Part shown: positions 36,012 through 44,424 of the stretch, piece by piece
Numbering within the stretch: position 1 is the first letter of the stretch
How the letters are laid out: every line of letters begins with the position of its first letter
Assembly: GCF_000445125.1 (NCBI RefSeq)
Contig: NZ_ATHL01000087.1
Span: 1-64,000 of the forward strand
DNA from: Novosphingobium lindaniclasticum LE124
GTDB lineage: Bacteria > Pseudomonadota > Alphaproteobacteria > Sphingomonadales > Sphingomonadaceae
Direction of reading: 5' to 3'
Length of the DNA stretch: 64,000 nucleotides
The notes under the pieces: generated by a model
Told to the model about the DNA's origin: nothing
The model's database searches: none
The model's input: only the letters and a program-made list of their open reading frames with translations
Position numbers and translations under genes: made by a program

Positions 36012-36773
36012 ATGGTGGAGATGAAAGGCAAAGTGGCGCTGATTACCGGCGCGGGACAGGGGATCGGCCATGGTGTGGCGCGTGCCATGGCGCAGGCTGG
36101 CGCGAAAGTGATGCTGGCAGGCCGCACTTATGACAAAGTGGCGCTAGCGGCGCAGGCCATTGTCGCGGAGGGCGGGGAGGCGCAGGCGCTGGCCTGCGAC
36201 GTCTGCAATGCCGAGCAGATCGACGCTGCGGTAGAGGCTACCTGCTCCGCGTTCGGTGGGATCGACATACTGGTCAACAACGCGCAGCAAGTACCGCTTG
36301 GGAAGCTGGACGATGTGACGGACGAGGCTTTCACTGCCGGCTTCGAATCTGGTCCGCTGGCCACTTTCCGCCTGATGAAGCGCGTGCAGCCGGTGATGGC
36401 CGCGCGCGGCGGCGGTACGATCTTCAACTTCACCTCCTCGGCCGGGATCCGCTGGGACATGACCGGATATGGCGCCTATGCCGCCGTGAAGCAGGCCACG
36501 CGCGCGCTAACCCGCGCCGCGGCGGCCGAGTGGGGCCGCGCTGGCGTACGCGTGCTGACCATCGCACCGCACGGGGAATCGCCCGGCCTCAAGGGCTGGA
36601 TCGAGCACAATCCCGCTGAGGCGGAAGCCTTCTTCCGCACCATCCCGCTCGGCCGGATCGGCCGACTGGAGGAAGACATCGGTCGTGCACTTGTGGCCTT
36701 GTGCGGCACCGATCTTGGCTATCTGACCGGCGCCACCATCCCCCTCGACGGCGGGCAGGCCAATTTCGACTGA
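36012..36773 (+). CDS. SDR oxidoreductase
   Basis: A 253-residue SDR with ITGAGQGIGHGVARAMA, LVNNAQQV, FTSSAGIRWDMTGYGAYAAVK and a C-terminal YLTGATIPLDGGQ. It begins a three-gene operon with an EthD-like protein and another SDR. An internal ATG at 36021 (MKGKVALITG) is a possible true start, since GGTGGAG lies just before it. The alcohol substrate is unknown; position suggests steroid or its side product. Confidence 0.78.
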   Translation: MVEMKGKVALITGAGQGIGHGVARAMAQAGAKVMLAGRTYDKVALAAQAIVAEGGEAQALACDVCNAEQIDAAVEATCSAFGGIDILVNNAQQVPLGKLDDVTDEAFTAGFESGPLATFRLMKRVQPVMAARGGGTIFNFTSSAGIRWDMTGYGAYAAVKQATRALTRAAAAEWGRAGVRVLTIAPHGESPGLKGWIEHNPAEAEAFFRTIPLGRIGRLEEDIGRALVALCGTDLGYLTGATIPLDGGQANFD

Positions 36774-36788
36774 AGGACGGCCGGACTC

Positions 36789-37496
36789 GTGGAAAAGATT
36801 GTCGCCGCCCTCTGGGCACCTCTGGACGAAAATTGTTGCGCCTATGCGGACCGGCTGCTGGCCGGATTGCCTGCCGCGCTACAGGCGGCGGGCGCTTGCC
36901 GCGTGCGCCTGAACCTGCGCGATGCGGCGGTGTCTCCGGCCGACCAGATGGTGCAGCGCTGGCAGGCCCCGCAGCAGGATGCGATCGTGCAGTGCTGGAT
37001 GGAATCGGCCAATGGCCGGTTTCGCACCGCGGTGGACGCCGTGCTGGCGAATTACTCGGGCCGTTTCGCGGCCTACTTGGTCTGCGAATCGACCATCATC
37101 GCCAATGACGCACATCCGCCCCGGCCCGACACGCGAACCTGGGGCTGGAGCCAGTCCACCTTCCTGACCTTCCGCCGCGACATGAGCCGCGATGCCGCGC
37201 TCGCCCACTGGCTGGGCGAGCACACCCGCGTCGCCATCGAGACGCAGTCTAACTTCGAATACGTGCAGAACATCGTGGTGCGCCCGCTCACCTACGACGC
37301 GCCGGCATACGATGCCTTCGTGGAAGAGTGCTTCCCGGCTGAGGCGATGTCCGCGCCGGAAGTGTTTTTCGACGCGGCCGGCGATCCTGCCAAGTTCGAG
37401 GCGAACGCCCGCATCATGATGGACAGCTGCATGCGCTTCATCGACTTTTCGCGGATCGACGTGATCCCCACCAGCCAATTCCAGTTCGCGGACTAA
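36789..37496 (+). CDS. EthD-domain-like dimeric alpha/beta-barrel protein
   Basis: 235 residues starting with GTG; AAGGA is about 12 bases upstream. Two ferredoxin-like halves are suggested by the pattern FLTFRRDMSRDAALAHWLGEHTRVAIETQSNFEYVQNIVVRPLT, which resembles EthD domains (H-W-x-x-x-H around 140-146). EthD-like proteins act with oxygenases or as cyclases or decarboxylases of oxidised aromatics. I do not recognise a close relative. It lies between two SDR genes in one operon, so it probably acts on the same intermediate. Confidence 0.55.
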   Translation: MEKIVAALWAPLDENCCAYADRLLAGLPAALQAAGACRVRLNLRDAAVSPADQMVQRWQAPQQDAIVQCWMESANGRFRTAVDAVLANYSGRFAAYLVCESTIIANDAHPPRPDTRTWGWSQSTFLTFRRDMSRDAALAHWLGEHTRVAIETQSNFEYVQNIVVRPLTYDAPAYDAFVEECFPAEAMSAPEVFFDAAGDPAKFEANARIMMDSCMRFIDFSRIDVIPTSQFQFAD

Positions 37497-37542
37497 TACG
37501 CGAGCTGACCGACCCACAGATAAAGCCAACGGGAGAGAGTAA

Positions 37543-38421
37543 ATGGCGCAAGAAAACGGACAGGTCGCGCTCGTCACCGGCGCAAGCCGGGGCGCCGGCG
37601 CGGGCATTGCGCGCGGCTTCGGCGAAATGGGCTATACTGTCTATGTTACTGGCCGCACGACGGTTCCGGGCGATGCCAAGGGGTGGGACGGATCGGTGTT
37701 GCCGGGCACAGTGGCGGAAACCGCCGCCCGCGTGAACGAACTTGGCGGCACCGGCATCCCGGTGGTTTGCGACCATGCGGACGATGCACAGGTCGCCGCG
37801 CTGTTTGACCGCATCCGGCAGGAATCCGGGCGGCTGGACGTGCTCGTCAACAATGCCGCCTACATGCATCACCAGCTGATCGCCAAGATGCCGTTTTGGG
37901 AGAAAGAACTGGACGCGCAGAAGATTCTCGATGTTGGTTTACGCTCGGCCTACGTCGCCAGCTGGCACGCGGCTCGGATGATGGTGCCGCAGGGATCAGG
38001 CTGCATCGCCATGACCTCTTCGTTCGGTGCCTCCTGCTACATGCACGGCCCGGCCTATGGCGCGCAGAAGGCCGGCCTCGACAAGCTGGTACACGACATG
38101 GAGCACGACTTGCGCGGCACCGGCGTGATCGCCGTCTCGCTTTGGCTGGGGCCCCAAGTCACCGAACGGGCCGAGATCGCCCGCCGCACCAACCCCGAAC
38201 AGTATGAGGCTTTCGCGGAAACGGCGGAGAACCCGGAATTTTCCGCGCATGTGCTGGAAGCGATCCAGCACGCGCCCGACCGGACGGACCTTTCCGGCCA
38301 GACGCTGATCGTCGCCGAAGTGGCCCGCGATCTCGGCGTGACCGACCGAGGCCGCGAACGCCCCTCGTACCGCGAGATGCTCGGCAGCCCGCATCCCAAG
38401 AATCCGGCTGCAGTCTATTGA
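37543..38421 (+). CDS. SDR oxidoreductase, DHRS1-like
   Basis: A 292-residue SDR: VTGASRGAGAGIARGFGEMGYTVYVTGRT, LVNNAAYMHHQ, MTSSFGASCYMHGPAYGAQKAGLDKLV, with a long C-terminal part (SGQTLIVAEVARDLGVTDRGRERPSY). GYTVYVTGRT and the sequence after the active site resemble DHRS1-type SDRs, some of which reduce steroids. GGGAGAG lies upstream. It is the last gene of the 36012-38421 operon and is followed by a good terminator hairpin. Confidence 0.75.
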   Translation: MAQENGQVALVTGASRGAGAGIARGFGEMGYTVYVTGRTTVPGDAKGWDGSVLPGTVAETAARVNELGGTGIPVVCDHADDAQVAALFDRIRQESGRLDVLVNNAAYMHHQLIAKMPFWEKELDAQKILDVGLRSAYVASWHAARMMVPQGSGCIAMTSSFGASCYMHGPAYGAQKAGLDKLVHDMEHDLRGTGVIAVSLWLGPQVTERAEIARRTNPEQYEAFAETAENPEFSAHVLEAIQHAPDRTDLSGQTLIVAEVARDLGVTDRGRERPSYREMLGSPHPKNPAAVY

Positions 38422-38470
38422 TCCGGGCGGTCAGCATGTCGGACTGACACTCCGCACCGATGAAGTGGAA

Positions 38471-38498
38471 GCGCTCGCCCGATCCTTCAGGCGAGCGC
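38471..38498. terminator. Bidirectional terminator candidate
   Basis: GCGCTCGCC (38471-38479) and GGCGAGCGC (38490-38498) form a perfect 9-bp stem with a 10-base loop, between two converging SDR genes. The plus-strand side is followed by CTTTCCT. Confidence 0.65.
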
Positions 38499-38506
38499 CT
38501 TTCCTA

Positions 38507-39262
38507 TCAGATCGCAGTGGCTCCGCCATCGATCACCAGCGGATGGCCGGTGACGAATGCCGATGCGTCAGAGCAGAGCCAGACGACCGCCTCGGCGATC
38601 TCCTCCGCCTTGCCCATGCGCCCCATCGGCGTCATCCCTTCGATCACCTGCTTCATCTGCGGATTGGCGATCAATGGCGCCGTCATCGGCGTCTCGATCA
38701 CGCCGGGGCACACGGCATTGACGCGAATTCCCGCCTTGGCCCACCGCAGCGCACCATGCCGGGTAAGACCCACGACACCATGTTTGGTCGCCGTATAGCC
38801 GGGCTGACTGGGGTTGCCGACAAGACCGTTAATCGATGCGGTATTGACGATCGCGCCGCCGCCCTGCGCCAGCATCACTTCCGCTTCCTCGCGCATGCAC
38901 AGCATCACGCCAGTCAGGTTGATGCTCAGACTACGCGCCCAGACCTCGTCCTCATATTCATTGGCAGCGATGGAGTTGATCCCTGCATTGTTGAATGCAC
39001 AGTCGAGGCGACCGAATGCAGCGACCGCAGCTGCCACCATCGCCTTCACCTCGTCACCCCTGCTTACGTCGCAGCGCTGCCAGACCGCCTTGCCGCCCGC
39101 TTTCTCGATCAAGGACACGGTTTCCCGCCCTCCTTCCTCGTTGACGTCGCTGACAAGCACGCTGGCCCCGGAGCGCGAGAACGCGAGCGCGGCAGCACGG
39201 CCGATGCCGCCGCTGGCACCGGTGACCAGCGCAACCTTGTCGGCCAATCCGTAATCAATCAT
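38507..39262 (-). CDS. SDR oxidoreductase, hydroxysteroid-dehydrogenase-like
   Basis: A 251-residue SDR with VTGASGGIGRAAALAFSRSGASVLVSDVNEEGG (Asp after beta2, NAD type), FNNAGINS, NTASINGLVGNPSQPGYTATKHGVVGL and FVTGHPLVIDGGATAI. It resembles 2,5-dichloro-diol/7alpha-hydroxysteroid type SDRs common in sphingomonads. It is the second gene after an NTF2-fold protein (50-base gap), and that pair is preceded by a perfect copy of the operator-like repeat. Confidence 0.8.
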   Translation of the reverse strand: MIDYGLADKVALVTGASGGIGRAAALAFSRSGASVLVSDVNEEGGRETVSLIEKAGGKAVWQRCDVSRGDEVKAMVAAAVAAFGRLDCAFNNAGINSIAANEYEDEVWARSLSINLTGVMLCMREEAEVMLAQGGGAIVNTASINGLVGNPSQPGYTATKHGVVGLTRHGALRWAKAGIRVNAVCPGVIETPMTAPLIANPQMKQVIEGMTPMGRMGKAEEIAEAVVWLCSDASAFVTGHPLVIDGGATAI

Positions 39263-39312
39263 TCCCTTGTCCTCTCTTGCATGTCCGTTTGGGCGGCGGT
39301 TAGAATCGCCAT

Positions 39313-39816
39313 TCAGGCAAACTCCGGTGCTTCACCGTAAGCGACGACCCGCAGTGCACCGTCCTCGGCGATCTCCTCGGTAATCAGCGACGTGATCCGG
39401 CTCACCGTTTCGGCGATGAACCATTGCCCCGCCTGACGGCGATAGACATCTTCATATTCCACGGCGAGGCGACTCACATGCCGTGCGTTCATCAGAATTG
39501 TGCGAAAATTGAGCGACCAGAGCCCGCGCGCCTCATCCGGCCCGACTAGATCGATTTCCCAGTTAGTAGCGTGATGGATGTCATACACGCCGGGCTGGCA
39601 AGCCATCTGGCGGAATACCTCGATGAAAGCATCCCGGTCGCCGAACTCCGGAAATCCATCGTAGGCAATGCGCGCAGTGGGGATGAAGCAGTCCCGCACC
39701 ACTTCAGGTTGCTTTAGATCGCAGGCGCGCAAGTAGCGTGCCTTGAGCGAGCGGATCGCCTCCTTGTCCTCCAGTGTAGCAAGGCGTGCGGCGACCTCCT
39801 CCAGGCTAATAGGCAT
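39313..39816 (-). CDS. SnoaL-like NTF2-fold protein
   Basis: 167 residues from the ATG at 39816 (GGAGAG about 6 bases upstream; an ATG at 39822 abuts that site). LATLEDKEAIRSLKARYLRACD is the SnoaL_4 helix with Tyr and Asp in the places where BaiE-like enzymes have catalytic residues, and YDIHHATNWEI gives histidines in the third position. It may be a steroid dehydratase or isomerase; no specific activity can be assigned. Cotranscribed with the SDR gene 38507-39262. Confidence 0.68.
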   Translation of the reverse strand: MPISLEEVAARLATLEDKEAIRSLKARYLRACDLKQPEVVRDCFIPTARIAYDGFPEFGDRDAFIEVFRQMACQPGVYDIHHATNWEIDLVGPDEARGLWSLNFRTILMNARHVSRLAVEYEDVYRRQAGQWFIAETVSRITSLITEEIAEDGALRVVAYGEAPEFA

Positions 39817-39851
39817 TCGCATCTCTCCACCTTCATCGCAGAAATTTTCAA

Positions 39852-39885
39852 TTTGCGTTTTATGTTTAAATTTTAATTACGCAAA
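39852..39885. promoter_or_regulatory. Perfect operator-like repeat TTTGCGT-N20-ACGCAAA
   Basis: All 14 arm positions match. The 20-base spacer is almost pure A+T. It starts 35 bases upstream of the minus-strand NTF2-fold ATG, where it would overlap a promoter. Confidence 0.7.
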
Positions 39886-40208
39886 CAAATATCAGCGTGG
39901 GGACATTCCTGCAACGATGCGAATTCGAAATTGCTCGCGGTTTACGCTTGGCCAGTGCATCAGCCGATAGTCCATCGACCTACACGACAGTGCAGGACTT
40001 GGGTGAATTGCAGACAGCGCGCTTTCGAGATCGTTTAAAAATCCGTCGCAGGCAGATTTTGAAGGGCGTGGGGTCGATGACGCAGGAAAATGCCTAGTTT
40101 CGCACTTTCCAAACGGACTCTTGGATCAAACTCAGGGGTAAGGAGGCCAGACGGACCATGCATGAAAACGAGACCGATCAATCATCGGGTTCAGCAAGTT
40201 TTCCTTGC

Positions 40209-40242
40209 TTTTCGTAAAATTTTTAGCAACAAATTACGCAAT
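40209..40242. promoter_or_regulatory. Operator-like repeat upstream of OYE-type gene
   Basis: TTTTCGT-N20-ACGCAAT, 12 of 14 matches, spacer A+T-rich. It ends 118 bases before the ATG at 40361. Confidence 0.58.
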
Positions 40243-40360
40243 AATAATTTGAAGAGAAATTAGAGAGGAAAAATGCGATGTCGAGCAGGCATTATCCTGC
40301 CCATCGCAAACGGCCATCTCCCACACGATTGCAGCGCCTCGCCGCCGGAGAGTTCCGCCC

Positions 40361-42505
40361 ATGACATCGAATGCCTACCCGCACCTGCTTTCCCCGCTCC
40401 GTATCGGCACCATGGAGATCCGCAACCGTATTGCCGTGACCGCGATGGGCGTCAGCCTTTCCGAACAAGACGGCACCGTGGGCGAACGGCTGATAGCATA
40501 TCATGAGGAACAAGCGCGCGGGGGCGCAGGGCTGATTGTATCGGGAGTGACTGGTGTCGCCTGGCCGGTCGGCGCAGTTTTGACAGGTCAGACGGCGATT
40601 TCGGAAGACCGCTTCATACCCGGCCTGCGCCAGCTGACAGACCGCGTTCATGCACATGGCGCGAAGATCGCCGCGCAGCTACACCATGGCGGCCTCGTCG
40701 CCAATTACAGCCACGCGCGCTGGGGTCATCCGCTCTGGGCGCCGGCTTATCCCAAGGCGCCCAAGAGCAATTTCACCGACTACTTCCTGATGGAGGAAAT
40801 GGCCCCGCTGGCCGGCATGACGCCGCCCACGATCAAGCCTCTGGAACAGGCGGATATCGACCTTGCCGTAAGCCAATTCGCCGCCGGTGCCCGCCGCGCG
40901 AAAGAAGCCGGCTTCGACGGCGTCGAGATCCACGCCGGGCACGGCTATCTGCTGTCCTCCTTCATCTCGCCCTACACTAACACCCGCACCGACGCTTATG
41001 GCGGGCCGCTGGAGAACCGCGCGCGGCTTGCGCTGGATGTGCTGAAAGCTATCCGCGCCGAAGTGGGGCCGGACTTCCCGGTCTGGATGAAGATTGATTC
41101 GCGCGATGTCGGAAAGCCGGGCGGCATCACCATCGATCATGCCCGCGATCTTGCGAAGCTCGTCGAAGCGGCCGGTGCGGATGCGATCACCGTCACCGCC
41201 TATCACGACAGCGACCAAGGCAAGCTCCACTCTGAATCGCACACACCGCAAACGCCTGGCTGGAACCTCGAATCCGTGGCGGCCATTCGCGAAGTGGTGT
41301 CGATCCCCGTGCTCGGTTCGGGACGGGTCGGGGCCGACGTGGCGGACCGGGCGATCGGGCGCGGCGAACTGGATGTCATCGCCATGGGCCGCAAGCTATT
41401 GGCCGACCCGCACCTGCCGCGCAAGCTGACCGAACGCGTGGAAGATACAGTGCGCCCCTGCATCTATTGCTACACCTGCATCAGCGCAATCTACATGGGA
41501 GAAGCCGTGCGCTGTGCGGTCAATCCCGCTCTGGGGCGCGAGTATGAGGGCGAACCGCAGGCTGGGGCGCTACGCCCTGTGGCGGTGATCGGCGGCGGAC
41601 CTGGCGGCATGGAATCGGCACGCCGGCTTGCTGCGCTGGACTACAAAGTGACATTGATCGAAAAGTCGGACCGGCTGGGAGGCACCCTGCGCTTCGCCAG
41701 CCTCGCCTACGAACCCAATGAAAAAATACTCAACTGGCTACGCCGCGAAGTGCGCGATGCGGGTGTGGACGTGCGGCTATCGACGGTAGCGACGCCTGAA
41801 TTGCTCCGTGAGCTGGGCGTCAAGGATGTTATCGTCGCCACCGGTGCGGTTCGTGGGATGCCGCCGATCCCCGGCGGCGATCTGCCCCACGTTTTCTCGG
41901 GTGACGACATGCGCCGGATGATGCTGGGCGAAAGCTCTGACGAGTTGAAGCGCAAGACCGGCCTGTTCACCCGCCTCGCCACCAAGGTCGGCGCGGCGAC
42001 AGGCGCCACCGCCAACCTCGCGCTGGTGCGCAAGGCTACGCATACATGGATGCCGCTGGGAGACCGCGTGGTCATCGTCGGCGGAGAACTGGTCGGGCTG
42101 GAACTGGCCGAATTCCTCAGCGAACGCGGCCGCAAGGTCCATGTGATCGACGAAGCCCCCCGGCTGGGGCGCGGATTGATGCTAGTGCGCCGAATGCGCA
42201 TTCTGGCCGAACTGGCCGAGCACGGCGTCGGCCTCCATGCCGGGGCAAGCGACATCGTCATCGGTAAGGACGCAGTGGCCTTTATCGATCGCGACGGCAC
42301 CCCGCAAAGCGTCCCCGCCGACAATGTCATCGTCGCCAAGGGGGCCGAGGGAGACCTTTCTCTGGCGCGAGAAATCGAGGCTGCGGGCTTTATCGTTCAC
42401 GTCGTAGGAGATGCCAATGGTGTCGGCTACATCGAGGGCGCGATGCGGGGAGCGGTTGAAGCGGTTCGGGACATCGCCTTCGACCAGCTTCCTCAGCCCG
42501 CCTGA
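40361..42505 (+). CDS. OYE/2,4-dienoyl-CoA-reductase-type Fe-S flavoenzyme (BaiCD/BaiH-like)
   Basis: 714 residues. An FMN TIM barrel (about 1-350) with the active-site HAGHGYLLSSF is followed by a 4Fe-4S cysteine cluster (Cys367, Cys370, Cys373, Cys385; spacing CxxCxxCx11C, one residue shorter than FadH). A C-terminal FAD/NAD(P) domain has VAVIGGGPGGMESARRLAAL and VVIVGGELVGLELAEFL. The architecture is that of dienoyl-CoA reductase and of BaiCD/BaiH, which reduce or oxidise 3-oxo-delta4/delta6 bile acid intermediates. GGAGAG lies 8 bases upstream. A delta4- or delta6-steroid reductase role fits the surroundings but is inferred. Confidence 0.8.
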   Translation: MTSNAYPHLLSPLRIGTMEIRNRIAVTAMGVSLSEQDGTVGERLIAYHEEQARGGAGLIVSGVTGVAWPVGAVLTGQTAISEDRFIPGLRQLTDRVHAHGAKIAAQLHHGGLVANYSHARWGHPLWAPAYPKAPKSNFTDYFLMEEMAPLAGMTPPTIKPLEQADIDLAVSQFAAGARRAKEAGFDGVEIHAGHGYLLSSFISPYTNTRTDAYGGPLENRARLALDVLKAIRAEVGPDFPVWMKIDSRDVGKPGGITIDHARDLAKLVEAAGADAITVTAYHDSDQGKLHSESHTPQTPGWNLESVAAIREVVSIPVLGSGRVGADVADRAIGRGELDVIAMGRKLLADPHLPRKLTERVEDTVRPCIYCYTCISAIYMGEAVRCAVNPALGREYEGEPQAGALRPVAVIGGGPGGMESARRLAALDYKVTLIEKSDRLGGTLRFASLAYEPNEKILNWLRREVRDAGVDVRLSTVATPELLRELGVKDVIVATGAVRGMPPIPGGDLPHVFSGDDMRRMMLGESSDELKRKTGLFTRLATKVGAATGATANLALVRKATHTWMPLGDRVVIVGGELVGLELAEFLSERGRKVHVIDEAPRLGRGLMLVRRMRILAELAEHGVGLHAGASDIVIGKDAVAFIDRDGTPQSVPADNVIVAKGAEGDLSLAREIEAAGFIVHVVGDANGVGYIEGAMRGAVEAVRDIAFDQLPQPA

Positions 42506-42561
42506 GCACCGTACGAGACGAGCGTGGAACAGGGGAGGGGTGATGAACGGCGCCGATTGTC

Positions 42562-42595
42562 ATCGCGTAAATACAGGATATAAAATCTACGCACA
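42562..42595. promoter_or_regulatory. Operator-like repeat upstream of first Lrp/AsnC pair
   Basis: ATCGCGT-N20-ACGCACA, 11 of 14 matches. It lies 156 bases before the ATG of the first regulator gene, suggesting autoregulation. Confidence 0.55.
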
Positions 42596-42751
42596 TATAA
42601 GGATTGCATCTCAAATAAGCGACTTTGGCGTTCCCAATTTCCCTGCCACCGCGCGTTTCCTTTCGGCACTATGAGGTTGACGGGCAAGCGCACGATGCGC
42701 AAACCGGCCCCTCGTTCCACGCTCCCTCCAGGGGCCAGGTTGCCGGAAGAC

Positions 42752-43228
42752 ATGACGCAGACGTTCCAATTCGATGCGACGGACGCCAAGATCGTCGAGC
42801 TGCTGCGCCTCAACGGCCGCGCAAACAACCAGCAGATCGCCGAGACTCTGGGGCTCACCGCCACTACCGTCTCCACCCGCATCAAGCGGCTGGAGGACGC
42901 CAACCAGCTGCGCGTCGTCGCGGTGTCCGACTTTTCGGCACACGGCTTCAACGTGCTGCTCAAGATCGCGGTGGAAGTGGACGGTCGCCCGGTGAACGAT
43001 GTGGCGCAAGATCTCGCCGCACTGCCGGAAGTCTTTGCGGTGCATCTTGTAACCGGTCGCTATGATATCGACATGCTCATCGCGCTTCAGGGCTTCGACG
43101 ACCTTTCCGGTTTCCTTCTGAACGACCTGTCCACGGTACGCGGCATCCGCTCACTGACGCCCGCCGTCGTCGTCGATATCATCAAGTACCAGTTCGATGT
43201 CGCCCCCATCGAAGCAAGGGATCGCTGA
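42752..43228 (+). CDS. Lrp/AsnC-family regulator, type A, copy 1
   Basis: 158 residues from the ATG at 42752; the longer frame from 42671 adds 27 poorly conserved residues, and neither start has a well-spaced ribosome site. The N-terminal helix-turn-helix is DAKIVELLRLNGRANNQQIAETLGLTATTVSTRIKRLE, followed by the RAM domain (VFAVHLVTGRYDIDMLIAL). It is followed after 3 bases by a second AsnC-type gene. It is clearly related to 51576-52043 (shared LRVVAVSDF, HLVTGRY/YLVTGRY). A preceding operator-like repeat suggests autoregulation. Confidence 0.88.
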   Translation: MTQTFQFDATDAKIVELLRLNGRANNQQIAETLGLTATTVSTRIKRLEDANQLRVVAVSDFSAHGFNVLLKIAVEVDGRPVNDVAQDLAALPEVFAVHLVTGRYDIDMLIALQGFDDLSGFLLNDLSTVRGIRSLTPAVVVDIIKYQFDVAPIEARDR

Positions 43229-43231
43229 ACA

Positions 43232-43720
43232 ATGTCCTCTCCCGTGCTCGACGCACTCGACCACCAGCTGATCGACCTGCTGGCGCGCGACGCCCGCGTT
43301 TCCAACCGCAAGATCGCCGCCGAACTCGGCGTGACCGAAGGCACCGTGCGCGGCCGCATCAAGCGCTTGCAGCAGGACGGCCTGATCGCCTTCACCGCGA
43401 TCACCGGCTTCGAGATGGGCAAGAAATCGCGCCTTGCCTTCATCAACGTGCAGGCCGAAGTAGACCGCCTGCGCGAAGTGGCCGATGCCATTGCCGCCCT
43501 GCCCGAAGTCAATGCCGTGCTGGTGACGATGGGCCAGTTCAACATCGCCGCGCTCTGCCTGTTCGACGAACTGGAAACCCTCCAGCACATCGCCTCCGAC
43601 CTCGTGCTGATGATCGACGGCGTGCATCATGTCGAAACCTCCATCGCGGTCAGCACCGTGAAGTACGAGGCGCGCATGGCCAAAATCACCCCGCCGGACC
43701 ATGTTGCGGATGAGGACTAA
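43232..43720 (+). CDS. Lrp/AsnC-family regulator, type B, copy 1
   Basis: 162 residues: helix-turn-helix LDHQLIDLLARDARVSNRKIAAELGVTEGTVRGRIKRLQQDGLIAFTAITG, then a RAM domain with VNAVLVTMGQFNIAALCLFDELETLQHIASD. It starts 3 bases after the type A gene, so the two are translated together and may form hetero-oligomers. The relative at 51103-51579 shares RVSNR, the LKRLQQEGLIAFTALI region and the GVQHVETSIAV tail. The ligand could be a steroid CoA thioester or an amino acid; not visible. Confidence 0.88.
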   Translation: MSSPVLDALDHQLIDLLARDARVSNRKIAAELGVTEGTVRGRIKRLQQDGLIAFTAITGFEMGKKSRLAFINVQAEVDRLREVADAIAALPEVNAVLVTMGQFNIAALCLFDELETLQHIASDLVLMIDGVHHVETSIAVSTVKYEARMAKITPPDHVADED

Positions 43721-43766
43721 CGCGGCGCTTCGCGAATTGCCAAATTTCACGCCAATGATATTTGCA

Positions 43767-43800
43767 TTTGCGTAGTTCAATAGGTACAAGATGACGCAAA
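43767..43800. promoter_or_regulatory. Perfect operator-like repeat upstream of hsaB
   Basis: TTTGCGT-N20-ACGCAAA with all 14 arm positions matching. It ends 65 bases before the hsaB ATG, in the gap after the Lrp/AsnC pair. Confidence 0.7.
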
Positions 43801-43865
43801 TCTAAAGCGTCATCGTTGAGTCGCGCTTTCCTGCGCAACTCCCGGTGGCAAACGGGAGCAGGCAC

Positions 43866-44399
43866 ATGAACGATGCCCAGGCAGCGGCGAACCGCATGCT
43901 GGAGCAACCGGCGCTCGACGCGCGGCTGAAGCAGGTGCTGCGACACCTGCCCGCGCCGGTCGGCGTCGTCACCAGCTTCGATCCCGAGAGCGGCGATCCG
44001 GTCGGCCTTGCAATGTCGGCGATAATGCCCGTCTCGCTGGAGCCCTGCTCGATGGCGATCGCGGTCAACCGTTCGGGTTCCAGCCACGATGCCCTGGTGC
44101 GCAGCGGCGAATTCTGCATCAACCTGCTGGACAGCGAGCGGCACGGCCACATGGAGCCTTTCGCCCGGCCGGAAGCGCGCGCGCTGCGCTTCACCCAGCC
44201 CGAATGGCAGCGCCGGGGCCACGTCTGGTTCATCGAGGGCGCGCCCGCCAACATCTTCTGCCACATCCGCGAGCGCGTTTCCTACGGCACGCATGACCTG
44301 CTGATCGGTGATGTCGACGAACTCGTCGCCACCGGGGGCGAGGACATCCTGGGCTGGGCCAATGGCCGCCTTGGCCGTCTGGCCCCGCTCGCCGCCTGA
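43866..44399 (+). CDS. hsaB: HsaB-like flavin reductase
   Basis: 177 residues of the flavin-reductase FMN-binding fold: LRHLPAPVGVVTSFDPESGDPVGLAMSAIMPVSLEPCSMAIAVNRSGSSHDALVRSGEFCINLL is the diagnostic block. It would supply reduced FMN to HsaA for ring A hydroxylation; it is the only such reductase in the window. It is 23 kb from hsaA, yet shares the operator-like repeat, which would keep both in one regulon. GGGAGCAGG precedes the ATG. It leads an operon of NTF2-fold, OYE, NTF2-fold and MFS genes. Confidence 0.83.
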   Translation: MNDAQAAANRMLEQPALDARLKQVLRHLPAPVGVVTSFDPESGDPVGLAMSAIMPVSLEPCSMAIAVNRSGSSHDALVRSGEFCINLLDSERHGHMEPFARPEARALRFTQPEWQRRGHVWFIEGAPANIFCHIRERVSYGTHDLLIGDVDELVATGGEDILGWANGRLGRLAPLAA

Positions 44400-44424
44400 C
44401 CCCACCCTTTTGCAAGAGAGTGTA

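Larger units (their letters stand above)
39823..40360. promoter_or_regulatory. Divergent regulatory region, 538 bases, no gene
   Basis: An A+T-rich gap between the minus NTF2-fold/SDR operon and the plus OYE-type gene. It contains two operator-like repeats (39852-39885 and 40209-40242), one beside each start. Short frames in between show no recognisable features and I do not call them genes. Confidence 0.6.

Noticed and set aside
39897..40097. A 66-residue frame in the 39823-40360 gap
   Set aside because: No ribosome site and no recognisable feature; it covers a region better explained as regulatory.
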